Source: Pseudomonas sp. B6002 (GTDB lineage Bacteria; Pseudomonadota; Gammaproteobacteria; Pseudomonadales; Pseudomonadaceae). Taken from it: a stretch of 64,000 nucleotides of DNA. The stretch spans positions 1-64,000 of the forward strand of contig NZ_JACAOY010000007.1 in NCBI RefSeq assembly GCF_013385985.1, written 5' to 3'. Positions 28,898 through 37,500 of the stretch are shown here, in pieces. A program made the translations under genes and the position numbers. The notes under the pieces were generated by a model. It was not told where the DNA came from. It saw nothing but the letters and a program-made list of their open reading frames with translations, and made no database searches. Numbering within the stretch: position 1 is the stretch's first letter; every line of letters begins with the position of its first letter.

Positions 28898-29016
28898 AAT
28901 ATCGGTAACTTTTCCTACGGACACACGCGGCAGGTAGATGGAATCTCTCCCACCAAGGGGTATCAATACGCTCATAGCAGGACATAACAAGAACGAATGC
29001 CTAGCAGGAGAGCCGT

Positions 29017-29808
29017 ATGAAGCAGACGCAGTACGTGGCCCGCGAGCCCGATGCGCAAGGTTTTATCCACTACCCGCCGGAAGAACATGCGGTGTGGAAC
29101 ACCCTGATCACTCGCCAGTTGAAAGTGATCGAGGGACGCGCCTGCCAGGAATACCTGGACGGCATCGACAAGCTGGGCCTGCCCCTGGATCGCATCCCGC
29201 AACTGGGTGAAATCAACCAAGTGCTGGCCGAGACCACCGGCTGGCAAGTGGCCCGCGTGCCGGCGCTGATCCCCTTCCAGACCTTCTTCGAATTGCTCGC
29301 CAGCAAGCAGTTTCCGGTGGCGACCTTTATTCGCACTCGCGAGGAATTGGACTACCTGCAAGAGCCGGACATTTTCCACGAGATCTTTGGCCACTGCCCG
29401 CTGCTGACCAACCCCTGGTTCGCCGAATTCACCCACACCTACGGCAAGCTCGGCTTGGCGGCGACCAAGGAGCAACGGGTGTACCTGGCGCGCCTGTACT
29501 GGATGACCATCGAATTTGGCCTGGTGGACACGCCCCAGGGCCGGCGCATCTATGGGGGCGGCATCCTGTCGTCGCCCAAGGAGACGGTGTACAGCCTGTC
29601 GTCCGAGCCCGAGCACCAATCCTTCGACCCGCTGGAGGCGATGCGCACGCCGTATCGCATCGACATCCTGCAGCCCCTGTACTTTGTCCTGCCTGAACTC
29701 AAGCGCCTGTTCGACGTGGCGCAGGAAGACATCATGGGCATGGTGGAACGCGGCATGCATCTGGGTTTGCACGCACCAAAATTCCCGCCCAAACCCAAAG
29801 CTGCGTGA
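29017..29808 (+). CDS. phhA: Phenylalanine 4-monooxygenase
   Basis: A 263-residue bacterial aromatic amino acid hydroxylase. The iron ligands H121 and H126 (FHEIFGHCPLL) and E166 (YWMTIEFGLV) are in place. It converts phenylalanine to tyrosine with tetrahydrobiopterin/monapterin and oxygen in the cytosol, feeding the homogentisate pathway. The start has AGGAGAG upstream. The gene lacks the N-terminal ACT domain of animal enzymes, which is normal for this family. Cofactor recycling is by PhhB downstream. Confidence 0.98.
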   Translation: MKQTQYVAREPDAQGFIHYPPEEHAVWNTLITRQLKVIEGRACQEYLDGIDKLGLPLDRIPQLGEINQVLAETTGWQVARVPALIPFQTFFELLASKQFPVATFIRTREELDYLQEPDIFHEIFGHCPLLTNPWFAEFTHTYGKLGLAATKEQRVYLARLYWMTIEFGLVDTPQGRRIYGGGILSSPKETVYSLSSEPEHQSFDPLEAMRTPYRIDILQPLYFVLPELKRLFDVAQEDIMGMVERGMHLGLHAPKFPPKPKAA

Positions 29809-29820
29809 ACCTTACGTTTT

Positions 29821-29849
29821 GCGGCCAGGTGAGTCTGTTCCCTGGCCGC
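29821..29849 (+). other. Intercistronic stem-loop between phhA and phhB
   Basis: A perfect nine-pair stem (GCGGCCAGG/CCTGGCCGC) with an 11-base loop, followed by GCGTTGCTTTA, 12 bases after the phhA stop. The T content after it is too low for a strong terminator; it may stabilise or partly terminate the phhA message. Confidence 0.5.
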
Positions 29850-29905
29850 GCGTTGCTTTAGGGTGACGCTACTGATCTTCATACATTCGAATTCAGGACA
29901 CCTAC

Positions 29906-30262
29906 ATGACCACCTTGAACCAAGCCCACTGCGAAGCCTGCCGCGCCGACGCCCCACAAGTCAGCGATGAAGAGTTGCCGGTACTGATCAAGCAGATCCC
30001 CGACTGGAACATCGAAGTACGCGATGGCGTGATGCAGCTGGAAAAGGTTTTCCTGTTCAAGAACTTCAAGTTCGCCCTGGCCTTCACCAATGCCATGGGT
30101 GAGATCTCCGAAGCCGAAGGCCATCACCCAGGCCTGCTCACCGAATGGGGCAAGGTCACCGTGACCTGGTGGAGCCACTCCATCAAGGGCCTGCACCGCA
30201 ACGACTTCATCATGGCCGCGCGCACCGACGACGTGGCCAAGGACGCCGAGGGCCGCAAGTAA
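29906..30262 (+). CDS. phhB: Pterin-4a-carbinolamine dehydratase
   Basis: A 118-residue PCD/DCoH family enzyme with the active-site motif [10 protein letters not shown] and the matching [13 protein letters not shown] segment. It dehydrates the carbinolamine formed in each PhhA cycle, so the pterin can be reduced again. The gene lies 97 bases after phhA and overlaps phhC by one base (TAATG), indicating coupled translation. Confidence 0.97.
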   Translation: MTTLNQAHCEACRADAPQVSDEELPVLIKQIPDWNIEVRDGVMQLEKVFLFKNFKFALAFTNAMGEISEAEGHHPGLLTEWGKVTVTWWSHSIKGLHRNDFIMAARTDDVAKDAEGRK

Positions 30263-31455
30263 TGCATTTTGATGCCATTGGCCGTGTGCCCGGCGACCCG
30301 ATCCTGGGCTTGATGGACCTGTATGCCCAGGACAAAAACCCGAACAAGTTCGACCTGGGCGTGGGCGTCTACAAGGACGACCAGGGCCTGACGCCTATCC
30401 CCCGCTCGGTGAAGCTCGCCGAGCAGCGCCTGGTGGACACGCAAACCACCAAGACCTACATCGGCGGCCACGGCAACGCGGCCTTCGGCTCGCTGATCAG
30501 CCAACTGGTACTGGGCGCCGATTCGCCGCTGATCCGCGACCGCCGTGCCGGTGCCAGCCAGACCCCGGGCGGCACCGGGGCCCTGCGCCTGAGTGCCGAC
30601 TTCATCGCCCAGCACCTGCCGGGCCGTGGCGTGTGGTTGAGCAACCCAACGTGGCCGATCCACGAAACCATCTTTGCCAAGGCCGGGCTCAAGGTCAGCC
30701 ATTACCCCTACGTGGGCACTGACAACCGCCTGGATGTGCAGGCGATGCTGGCCACGCTGTCCAAGGTGCCAGAGGGCGATGTAGTGCTGCTGCACGCCTG
30801 CTGCCATAACCCGACCGGTTTCGACCTGTCCCAGGACGACTGGCGCCAGGTGCTGCAGATCGTGCGCGAGCGCCGACTGCTGCCGCTGATCGACTTTGCC
30901 TACCAGGGCTTTGGCGACGGCCTGGAGCGGGATGCGTGGGCGGTGCGTTTGTTCGCGGCAGAATTGCCGGAAGTGCTGGTCACCAGTTCGTGCTCGAAGA
31001 ATTTCGGGCTGTACAGCGACCGCGTTGGCGCGTTGATCGTGTGTGCGGCGAATGCCGAGAAGCTGACGGATGTGCGCAGCCAACTGGCAAACATCGCGCG
31101 CAACCTGTGGTCGACGCCGCCGGACCATGGCGCGGCTGTGGTCGCGACCATCCTCGGCGATGCCGAGCTCAAGGCGTTGTGGAGTGGTGAAGTCGAAGCC
31201 ATGCGTTCGCGGATCGCGCAGTTGCGCTCCGGGCTGGTGGAGGCGTTGGCGCCACACGGGCTGGCCGAGCAGTTCGCACACATTGGTGCGCAACGCGGAA
31301 TGTTTTCCTATACCGGCCTGAGTGCCGAACAGGTCAAGCAACTGCGTGAAAAGCACAGCGTGTACATGGTGAGTTCGGGCCGGGCCAACGTGGCAGGGGC
31401 TGATGCCACGCGGCTGGCGTTGCTGGCCGAGGCCATTGCTGACGTCTGCAACTGA
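30262..31455 (+). CDS. phhC: Aromatic amino acid aminotransferase
   Basis: A 397-residue class I aminotransferase. The PLP lysine is K246 in SSCSKNFGLYSDRVG and the NPTG motif lies at 183-186. It transaminates tyrosine and phenylalanine to their keto acids, the step after PhhA. The start ATG overlaps the phhB stop; longer in-frame extensions into phhB are rejected. Length and order match P. aeruginosa phhABC. Confidence 0.96.
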   Translation: MHFDAIGRVPGDPILGLMDLYAQDKNPNKFDLGVGVYKDDQGLTPIPRSVKLAEQRLVDTQTTKTYIGGHGNAAFGSLISQLVLGADSPLIRDRRAGASQTPGGTGALRLSADFIAQHLPGRGVWLSNPTWPIHETIFAKAGLKVSHYPYVGTDNRLDVQAMLATLSKVPEGDVVLLHACCHNPTGFDLSQDDWRQVLQIVRERRLLPLIDFAYQGFGDGLERDAWAVRLFAAELPEVLVTSSCSKNFGLYSDRVGALIVCAANAEKLTDVRSQLANIARNLWSTPPDHGAAVVATILGDAELKALWSGEVEAMRSRIAQLRSGLVEALAPHGLAEQFAHIGAQRGMFSYTGLSAEQVKQLREKHSVYMVSSGRANVAGADATRLALLAEAIADVCN

Positions 31456-31470
31456 CGAAACTCAATCTAA

Positions 31471-31562
31471 ATGTGGGAGCTGGCTTGCCTGCGATAGCGG
31501 TGTTTCAGTCGACATCTCTGTTGGATGTGACACCGTTATCGCAGGCAAGCCAGCTCCCACAT
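31471..31562. repeat. REP pair (REPIN)
   Basis: Inverted copies of ATGTGGGAGCTGGCTTGCCT flank about 40 bases. It lies between the convergent phhC and the LpxH-like gene and could end both transcripts. Confidence 0.92.
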
Positions 31563-31581
31563 TTTTGTCCGTGTGAATCCT

Positions 31582-32391
31582 TCAGCCTGTGACCATCTCG
31601 GCTTTGAGCTGCGCCTCTTTCGCCTGGGCATCCGCCAATCGATACAACTCGATACTGCCATCCCAGTGTTCGATCAACGCCGTGCACGACTCCACCCAGT
31701 CCCCGCAATTGAGGTAATCCACCTCGCCCACCTTGCGAATCTCTGCATGGTGGATATGCCCGCACACCACGCCATGCAGTTCACGCTTGGTCACTTCGTG
31801 GGCGATGGCTTCTTCGAAGTCGCTGATGAAACTCACCGCCGTCTTGACCTTGTGCTTGAGGTAAGCCGACAGCGACCAGTAACCGTAGCCATAGCGTGCG
31901 CGCCAGTGATTGAGCCAGCGATTGAGCGTGAGGGTGAACTCGTAGGCCGAGTCGCCGAGGAACGCGAGCCAACGGTGGTAGCGCGTGATGACATCGAACT
32001 GATCACCGTGGATCACCAACAGATGCCGACCATCGGCAGTCACGTGCACCGCTTCGTCCACCAACTGGATATTGCCCAGGATCAGCTTGGAATAGCGGCG
32101 CAGGAATTCGTCATGGTTGCCGGTGACGTAGATCACTTCGGTACCGCGCTTGGCCATGGTCAGCAGGCGGCGGATCACGTTGGTGTGGGCCTGGGGCCAA
32201 TACATGCCGCCGCGCATTTTCCAGCCATCGATGATGTCGCCCACCAAGTACACCTTATCGGCATGGTAGCCCTTGAGGAAATGCGACAAATGTTCGGCCT
32301 GGCAATCCCGGGTGCCCAGGTGCACGTCGGAAATCCACAGGGTACGAACCCGTTGTTTGCGGCTGGGCTTGGCGAACTCGGCACTGGTCAT
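31582..32391 (-). CDS. LpxH-like metallophosphoesterase (UDP-2,3-diacylglucosamine diphosphatase family)
   Basis: A 269-residue calcineurin-like phosphoesterase of the LpxH-like group (COG2908). The metal-binding blocks are visible in order: ISDVHLGT, VGDIIDGW, TGNHDEFL, IHGDQFD and CGHIHHAE. LpxH itself cleaves UDP-2,3-diacylglucosamine in lipid A synthesis, but this longer subgroup exists beside true LpxH in Pseudomonas, so the substrate is unproven. The start at 32391 has GAGGG seven bases upstream; an ATG six bases earlier directly abuts that site and is unlikely. Confidence 0.88.
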   Translation of the reverse strand: MTSAEFAKPSRKQRVRTLWISDVHLGTRDCQAEHLSHFLKGYHADKVYLVGDIIDGWKMRGGMYWPQAHTNVIRRLLTMAKRGTEVIYVTGNHDEFLRRYSKLILGNIQLVDEAVHVTADGRHLLVIHGDQFDVITRYHRWLAFLGDSAYEFTLTLNRWLNHWRARYGYGYWSLSAYLKHKVKTAVSFISDFEEAIAHEVTKRELHGVVCGHIHHAEIRKVGEVDYLNCGDWVESCTALIEHWDGSIELYRLADAQAKEAQLKAEMVTG

Positions 32392-32528
32392 GGGCATCCC
32401 TCGACGGTGTTTTCGCGAGCTTGCGCCACGGCGATTAATAGCCCATGACAACTGTGCGTCAGTCTGATGACAGCGCCCGGCGCCCGCGAAGCGTTGTAGA
32501 CTGCGCAGATGCTGCCCAGGAGACCGTG

Positions 32529-33278
32529 ATGGGACCGACGCTCACACTACGCCACTACATCGAAGCTCCCCTCGCCCACAGCCATGACCATGCGCAGTTG
32601 GTGTTCGGCTTGTCCGGCCACCTGGACCTGGAAGTGGACGGCCGGGGCAGCCAGGTGCACGAAAGCAGCGTGATGGTGCTGCCCTTCTCCGCTCACCATG
32701 CCTGCGGCAGCCGCGATGGCAGCCGTTGCCTAGTGCTGGATGTGCCCACCGAACACTGGGTGTTGCAATCGCTGGGTGACCACGCCGATGCCAGCCGCCG
32801 CCTGCTCGACGAACCCGCACGCCTGACCCTCGACACTCGACAAAGCCAACTGGTGCAATGGCTGGCCCACAGCCCGGTGGATGACCCGCTGATTGTCCAG
32901 CAAGGCGCGGTGCTGTTGCTCGCCAGCCTTAATCACCCGCTGGCCCAACCGGTGCAGGGTCGGCGCTTGCCCTATGCCGCGTTCAACGCCCACATCGAAC
33001 GGCATGTCGCGCACCCGCTGCAAGTGGCTGACCTGGCGCGCATCGCCGACCTGTCGGTCGCACGCCTGCACGCGCGGTTTATCGTCGAATGCGGGCAGAC
33101 GCCGATGGACTATATCCGCAGCCGTCGCCTGCAGATGGCCTTGAAGCTGCTGCGCGAGACGGCGTTGCCCATCGGCGAAGTCGCCGACCGCGTCGGGTAC
33201 AGCTCACAGAGTGCGTTCGCAGCGGCGATGCTGCGGGAGTTCGGTGCATCACCGGGGGCGTTGCGCCGCTCACTGTAG
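32529..33278 (+). CDS. AraC-family transcriptional regulator
   Basis: A 249-residue regulator. An N-terminal cupin-like sensor (HSHDHAQLVFGLSGHLDLEVDG) carries several histidines. Two C-terminal helix-turn-helix motifs are clear (VADLARIADLSVARLHARF; IGEVADRVGYSSQSAFAAA). The start at 32529 has AGGAGA five bases upstream. It lies next to and in the same direction as an EamA transporter (about 100 bases), which it may regulate. I do not recognise a specific orthologue or effector. Confidence 0.88.
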   Translation: MGPTLTLRHYIEAPLAHSHDHAQLVFGLSGHLDLEVDGRGSQVHESSVMVLPFSAHHACGSRDGSRCLVLDVPTEHWVLQSLGDHADASRRLLDEPARLTLDTRQSQLVQWLAHSPVDDPLIVQQGAVLLLASLNHPLAQPVQGRRLPYAAFNAHIERHVAHPLQVADLARIADLSVARLHARFIVECGQTPMDYIRSRRLQMALKLLRETALPIGEVADRVGYSSQSAFAAAMLREFGASPGALRRSL

Positions 33279-33377
33279 GAAGAGTCTCGCGACAATCGGC
33301 GCGAGCCGAACGACAGACACGCCCGTTTGCAACCCTCTACACTGCGCTTCGATAAACCCGTTGGTTCAAGGATCGCA

Positions 33378-34262
33378 ATGACTCCCCGCTCAGCCCTCGG
33401 CGCCCTGCATATCGGCGCATTGATGTTTGGCCTCACTGGCGTGTTCGGTAAGCTGGCAGCCGCCTCGCCCGCCATCATCGTGTTTGGCCGCGCCGCTTTC
33501 GCCGTGCTGGCCCTCGCGGTGTTCGCGCGCTTTGCCAGCAACACCACCTGGAAAACCCTCGAACTGCGCGACTGGCGCCGGCTGCTCATCAGCGGCGTGC
33601 TGCTCGCTGCGCACTGGGTGACCTTCTTCATTGCGGTCAAAGTGGCCGGCGTGGCCGTGGCGACCCTGGGGTTTACGGCCTTTCCGGCGTTTACGGTGAT
33701 CCTTGAAGGGCTGATCTTCCGCGAGCGTATCCGCGCCAATGAAGTGGTGCTGGTGACACTTGTCAGTGTCGGCCTGGTGCTGGTGACGCCCGATTTCAAC
33801 CTGGCGAGCGAAGCCACCGGCGGCTTGCTGTGGGGCATCGCGTCGGGGCTGCTGTTTTCGCTGTTGTCCCTGAACAACCGTGCCAGCTCCGGGCGCATCC
33901 CGGCCGTGCAGGCGGCGCTGTGCCAGAACGTCGTGGTTGCGGCATGCCTGCTGCCGGTGGCGGCGCCTGGTTTGGCCGATGTGCGTGCCATTGACTGGCT
34001 GTGGATTGGCCTGCTCGGCGTGTTCTGCACGGGCCTGGCCCACAGCCTGTTCGTGGCCAGCCTGGCGGTGATCAAGGCGCGCACCGCGTCGGTGGTGTTT
34101 GCCATGGAACCGGTCTACGGCATCACCGTGGCCTGGCTGCTGTTTGCCGAAACCCCGACCCTGCGCATGTTGCTGGGCGGCGCCTTGATCATCGTCGCCA
34201 TCGTGCTGTCCGGCCTGATGGGCAGCGCCAGCCAGGCCAAACAGCCCGCAGCAGCGGCCTGA
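33378..34262 (+). CDS. EamA/DMT-family transporter
   Basis: A 294-residue inner-membrane protein with about ten hydrophobic segments forming two EamA repeats (about residues 8-135 and 148-285). The second repeat has the conserved KARTASVVFAMEPVYG pattern. Such proteins export amino acids or other metabolites, but the substrate cannot be read from sequence. The start at 33378 has AAGGA upstream. Gene order suggests control by the upstream AraC regulator. Confidence 0.9.
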   Translation: MTPRSALGALHIGALMFGLTGVFGKLAAASPAIIVFGRAAFAVLALAVFARFASNTTWKTLELRDWRRLLISGVLLAAHWVTFFIAVKVAGVAVATLGFTAFPAFTVILEGLIFRERIRANEVVLVTLVSVGLVLVTPDFNLASEATGGLLWGIASGLLFSLLSLNNRASSGRIPAVQAALCQNVVVAACLLPVAAPGLADVRAIDWLWIGLLGVFCTGLAHSLFVASLAVIKARTASVVFAMEPVYGITVAWLLFAETPTLRMLLGGALIIVAIVLSGLMGSASQAKQPAAAA

Positions 34263-34389
34263 TCTATACTTCGCGCATCCGCAACAGTCTGTCGTCGTTC
34301 AACGGATAAGGCCCCTCGACGACAGCCCTGCCTTTTGAAGTGGCTGCAAGCGAGTGGTCACTCCCATAACGCTATGCAGGGGTTTCATC

Positions 34390-34671
34390 ATGGAAATGCT
34401 CATTAGCTTGCTGGTTCAAATCATCAGCGGTGCCGTCGGCGGAAACGTCGCCGGCATGACCAAGCAGAGCCTGGGGACCGGGCTCAATACGCTGCTCGGC
34501 GGTATTGGCGGCCTGGTCCTGGGCCAGGTTGTCGCGCAGTTCACCGGAACATCTGGCGGTGAAGCACTGGATGTGGCGGCAGTCGGCAGCAATATCGTGG
34601 GCGGCGGCGTAGGTGGCCTGGTACTCACCTGGGTCGTCGGGTTTATCAAACAAAAGATGGCGGCCAAATAG
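34390..34671 (+). CDS. Small glycine-rich membrane protein of unknown function
   Basis: A 93-residue protein with three hydrophobic stretches (about residues 1-22, 35-52, 70-88) and many Gly pairs (SGAVGGNVAG, LLGGIGGLVLG, VGGGVGGLVL). The pattern resembles small GlsB/YeaQ-type or glycine-zipper membrane proteins, but I do not recognise it firmly. AGGGG lies eight bases before the start. It stands alone between the EamA gene and the convergent SelT/W/H-like gene, separated from both by 35 bases or more. Confidence 0.75.
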   Translation: MEMLISLLVQIISGAVGGNVAGMTKQSLGTGLNTLLGGIGGLVLGQVVAQFTGTSGGEALDVAAVGSNIVGGGVGGLVLTWVVGFIKQKMAAK

Positions 34672-34706
34672 CCTTACCGGTCACCGCTGCTCTATGGCGG
34701 TGACCG

Positions 34707-34994
34707 TCATTGCGTCCGATCGTTGTGGCCCAGGTCGCGCGCTGGGTCGATCTGGTCGCGCACGCGCTGCTTGAGCACCTTGGCTTCCGGAAAGCCGCCA
34801 TCGGCCTTGCGCTCCCAGATCTGCACGCCATCGCAGGTGATGCGAAACGCCCCGCCGGTGGCCGGCTCCAGTGCCACGCGCCCCAGGTCGTCGCAGAACG
34901 TACTCAACAGCTCCTGGGCCAACCACGCGGCACGCAGCAACCACTGGCACTGGGTGCAATAGGTAATGACGATCTCGGGTTTGTTCGTGGACAT
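34707..34994 (-). CDS. SelT/SelW/SelH family protein (Rdx-type)
   Basis: A 95-residue thioredoxin-fold protein with an N-terminal CTQC redox motif (residues 13-16; ITYCTQCQW) and the family segment GGAFRITCDGVQIWERK. Animal relatives use selenocysteine in the second position; here it is cysteine, encoded by a standard codon. The role in bacteria is unproven but is likely redox related. It is divergent from plpD with an 81-base shared upstream region. No good ribosome site is seen, so the start rests on the family N-terminus. Confidence 0.85.
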   Translation of the reverse strand: MSTNKPEIVITYCTQCQWLLRAAWLAQELLSTFCDDLGRVALEPATGGAFRITCDGVQIWERKADGGFPEAKVLKQRVRDQIDPARDLGHNDRTQ

Positions 34995-35075
34995 AATTTG
35001 AGAGGTTCCTGGCGTAACGGGCTCGGAGGATCGAGTGGCTATAATACCGGCCTTTACCGCCCAGCCTCGAGATTG

Positions 35076-37268
35076 ATGATGCGCCGCCTGCTGTCCTGCC
35101 TGCTCCTGTGCCTTGTCCCCCTGCTTGCCGACGCCGTCGAGCCTCCACGGCCCAAAGTCGGCCTGGTGCTTTCCGGCGGCGCCGCCCGTGGCCTGGCCCA
35201 TATCGGCGTGCTCAAGGCCCTGGAAGAACAAGGCATTCACATCGACGCCATCGCCGGCACCAGCATGGGCGCGGTGATCGGCGGGCTGTATGCCTCGGGC
35301 TACAAGATCGATGAACTGGAAAAGCTGGCACTGAGTATCGACTGGCAACAGGCCCTGTCCGATGCACCGCCCCGGGAGGACGTGCCGTTTCGACGCAAGC
35401 AGGATGACCGGGACTTCCTGGTGAAACAGAAACTCAGCTTCCGCGATGACGGCAGCCTGGGCCTGCCACTGGGCGTGATCCAGGGCCAGAACCTCGCGCT
35501 GCTGCTGGAAAGCATGTTCGCCCACAACAGCAACACGCGTAATTTCGACAAGTTGCCGATCCCGTTCCGCGCCGTGGCCACCGACATCACCACCGGCGAG
35601 AAAGTGGTATTCAGCAAGGGGCACCTGCCCCAGGTGATCCGCGCCAGCATGTCGATTCCTGCGGTCTTCGCGCCGGTAGAAATCGACGGCCGGCTGCTGG
35701 TGGACGGTGGCATGACCGACAACATCCCGCTGGATGTGGCGCGGGAGATGGGCGTGGACATTGCCATTGTGGTCGACATCGGCACCCCGCTGCGCTCGCG
35801 CAAGCAACTGGCCACGGTGGTCGATGTGCTCAACCAGTCCATCACCCTGATGACCCGGCGCAATTCCGAAGAACAACTCAAGGCCCTGCACCCCAAGGAC
35901 GTGCTGATCCAGCCGCCCCTGGCCGCCTATGGCGTGACCGATTTCGGCCGCGCCAAAGACATGATCGACGCCGGCTACCGTGCCACCCGTGCACTGGACG
36001 TGCGCCTGGCCCATTTGCGCCCTACTGAGCCTGTGGACCCACAATTGGTGGCTGCCCGCACGCCAGGGGAACGGACCCCGGTGATCACCGCAATCAAGGT
36101 GGAGAACGATTCGAAAGTCAGCGAAGACGTGATCCGCTACTACATTCGCCAACCCCTGGGTGAGCCGCTGAACCTAAGTCGCCTGCAGACCGACATGGGC
36201 ACGCTGTACGGCCTGGATTACTTCGAGCAGGTGCAATACCGCGTGGTGAAGAAGGGCCAGGACAACACCCTGGTGATCAGCGCGCGCGGCAAACGCGCCG
36301 GCACCGACTACCTGCGCCTGGGCCTGAACCTGTCGGATGACATGCGCGGCGACAGCGCCTTCAACCTCGGCGCCAGCTACCGCATCAACGGCATCAACCG
36401 CCTTGGTGCGGAATGGCTGACGCGGGTGCAGATCGGCGATCGCCAAGAGCTGTACAGCGAGTTCTACCAGCCGATGGACACCGGCTCACGCTACTTCGTC
36501 GCGCCCTATATCAGTGCCCAGGCGCAGAACGTTGAACTGATTCTGGACAACGACCCGATCTCCGAATACCGCCTGGAACGCTACGGTTTCGGGCTAAATG
36601 TGGGGCGCCAGATCGGCAACAGCGGCGAGATCCGCTTCGGCGTCGGCGAGGCCTGGGGCAAGGCCGACGTGCGCATCGGCGACCGCGACTCGCCGAGCGT
36701 GAGCTTCAGCGAAGGCTTCTACGAACTGAAGTACTCCTTCGACTCCCTGGACAACGTGTATTTCCCCCATGCCGGTGAGGATATCGGCCTGGCCTACCGG
36801 GAATTCGAACCGGGGCTGGGTTCGGACCAACGCTACCGCCAGTGGGAGTTCAAGCTGGACAAGGCCATGAGCAACGGCCCGGACACCCTGGTACTGGGCG
36901 GGCGCTACGGGCGCACAGTGGATAAGTCTGACGTGGTGATTTCCAGCTTCCTGCTCGGCGGGGCGCGGCAGTTGTCGGGCTTTCGCGAGGACGCGATCTC
37001 GGGCCAGAACATCAGCCTGATGCGGGCGGTGTACTACCGTCGCCTCACGCCGCGCTCCTATCTGCCGCTGGACTTCCCGCTGTACCTGGGGGCCTCGCTG
37101 GAGCGGGGTCGGGCGTGGAACAACGACAATGAGTTCGACAGCGGGTATATCAATGCCGCGAGTATTTTCCTGGGGTTCGATACGCCGCTGGGGCCGCTGA
37201 ACTTCAGCTATGGCTTCAATGATGACAACCAGCAGGCGGTGTACCTCAACCTGGGCCAGACGTTCTAG
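35076..37268 (+). CDS. plpD: PlpD, type Vd autotransporter patatin-like phospholipase
   Basis: A 730-residue protein. A signal peptide (about 1-20) leads to a patatin domain (about 27-320) with the oxyanion motif SGGAARG, the nucleophile S63 in GTSMG and the partner D210 in DGG, the same spacing as P. aeruginosa PlpD (S60, D207). A single POTRA domain (about 345-420) and a 16-strand Omp85-type barrel ending in LNLGQTF follow. The passenger phospholipase A1 is displayed or released at the cell surface. Two adjacent ATG codons offer the start. Confidence 0.95.
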   Translation: MMRRLLSCLLLCLVPLLADAVEPPRPKVGLVLSGGAARGLAHIGVLKALEEQGIHIDAIAGTSMGAVIGGLYASGYKIDELEKLALSIDWQQALSDAPPREDVPFRRKQDDRDFLVKQKLSFRDDGSLGLPLGVIQGQNLALLLESMFAHNSNTRNFDKLPIPFRAVATDITTGEKVVFSKGHLPQVIRASMSIPAVFAPVEIDGRLLVDGGMTDNIPLDVAREMGVDIAIVVDIGTPLRSRKQLATVVDVLNQSITLMTRRNSEEQLKALHPKDVLIQPPLAAYGVTDFGRAKDMIDAGYRATRALDVRLAHLRPTEPVDPQLVAARTPGERTPVITAIKVENDSKVSEDVIRYYIRQPLGEPLNLSRLQTDMGTLYGLDYFEQVQYRVVKKGQDNTLVISARGKRAGTDYLRLGLNLSDDMRGDSAFNLGASYRINGINRLGAEWLTRVQIGDRQELYSEFYQPMDTGSRYFVAPYISAQAQNVELILDNDPISEYRLERYGFGLNVGRQIGNSGEIRFGVGEAWGKADVRIGDRDSPSVSFSEGFYELKYSFDSLDNVYFPHAGEDIGLAYREFEPGLGSDQRYRQWEFKLDKAMSNGPDTLVLGGRYGRTVDKSDVVISSFLLGGARQLSGFREDAISGQNISLMRAVYYRRLTPRSYLPLDFPLYLGASLERGRAWNNDNEFDSGYINAASIFLGFDTPLGPLNFSYGFNDDNQQAVYLNLGQTF

Positions 37269-37288
37269 AACGCCGAGTACAAGACCCA

Positions 37289-37356
37289 ATGTGGGAGCAA
37301 CTGTCTTGATGGTTTTCAAAAAACATCATCAAGACAGCCATAAAAACTCCCACAGT
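37289..37356. repeat. Inverted repeat with CTGTCTTGATG arms
   Basis: The arms are GTGGGAGCAACTGTCTTGATG-like and their complement, with a 12-base loop. The outer GTGGGAGC resembles a REP tip, but the inner part differs from the other REPs in the window. It lies 20 bases after the plpD stop and may serve as its terminator. Confidence 0.75.
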
Positions 37357-37386
37357 TGACCGAGTACACCTGCTGATCTGTCCTCA

Positions 37387-37478
37387 CTGTAGGAGCCGGC
37401 TTGCCGGCGATAGCGATCCATCAGTGAACAGCGTTGCAGCTGACCCACCGCCATCGCTGGCAAGCCAGCTCCTACAGG
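37387..37478. repeat. REP pair (REPIN)
   Basis: Inverted CTGTAGGAGCCGGCTTGCCG and its partner arm flank about 40 bases, in the convergent plpD/marR interval. Confidence 0.92.
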
Positions 37479-37500
37479 TTGATCTTTGGCGTGCTTGGGG

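Noticed and set aside
34995-36152. Long minus-strand extension upstream of the SelT/W/H-like gene
   Set aside because: It is antisense to plpD. The family N-terminus begins at 34994, so the extension is a frame accident.
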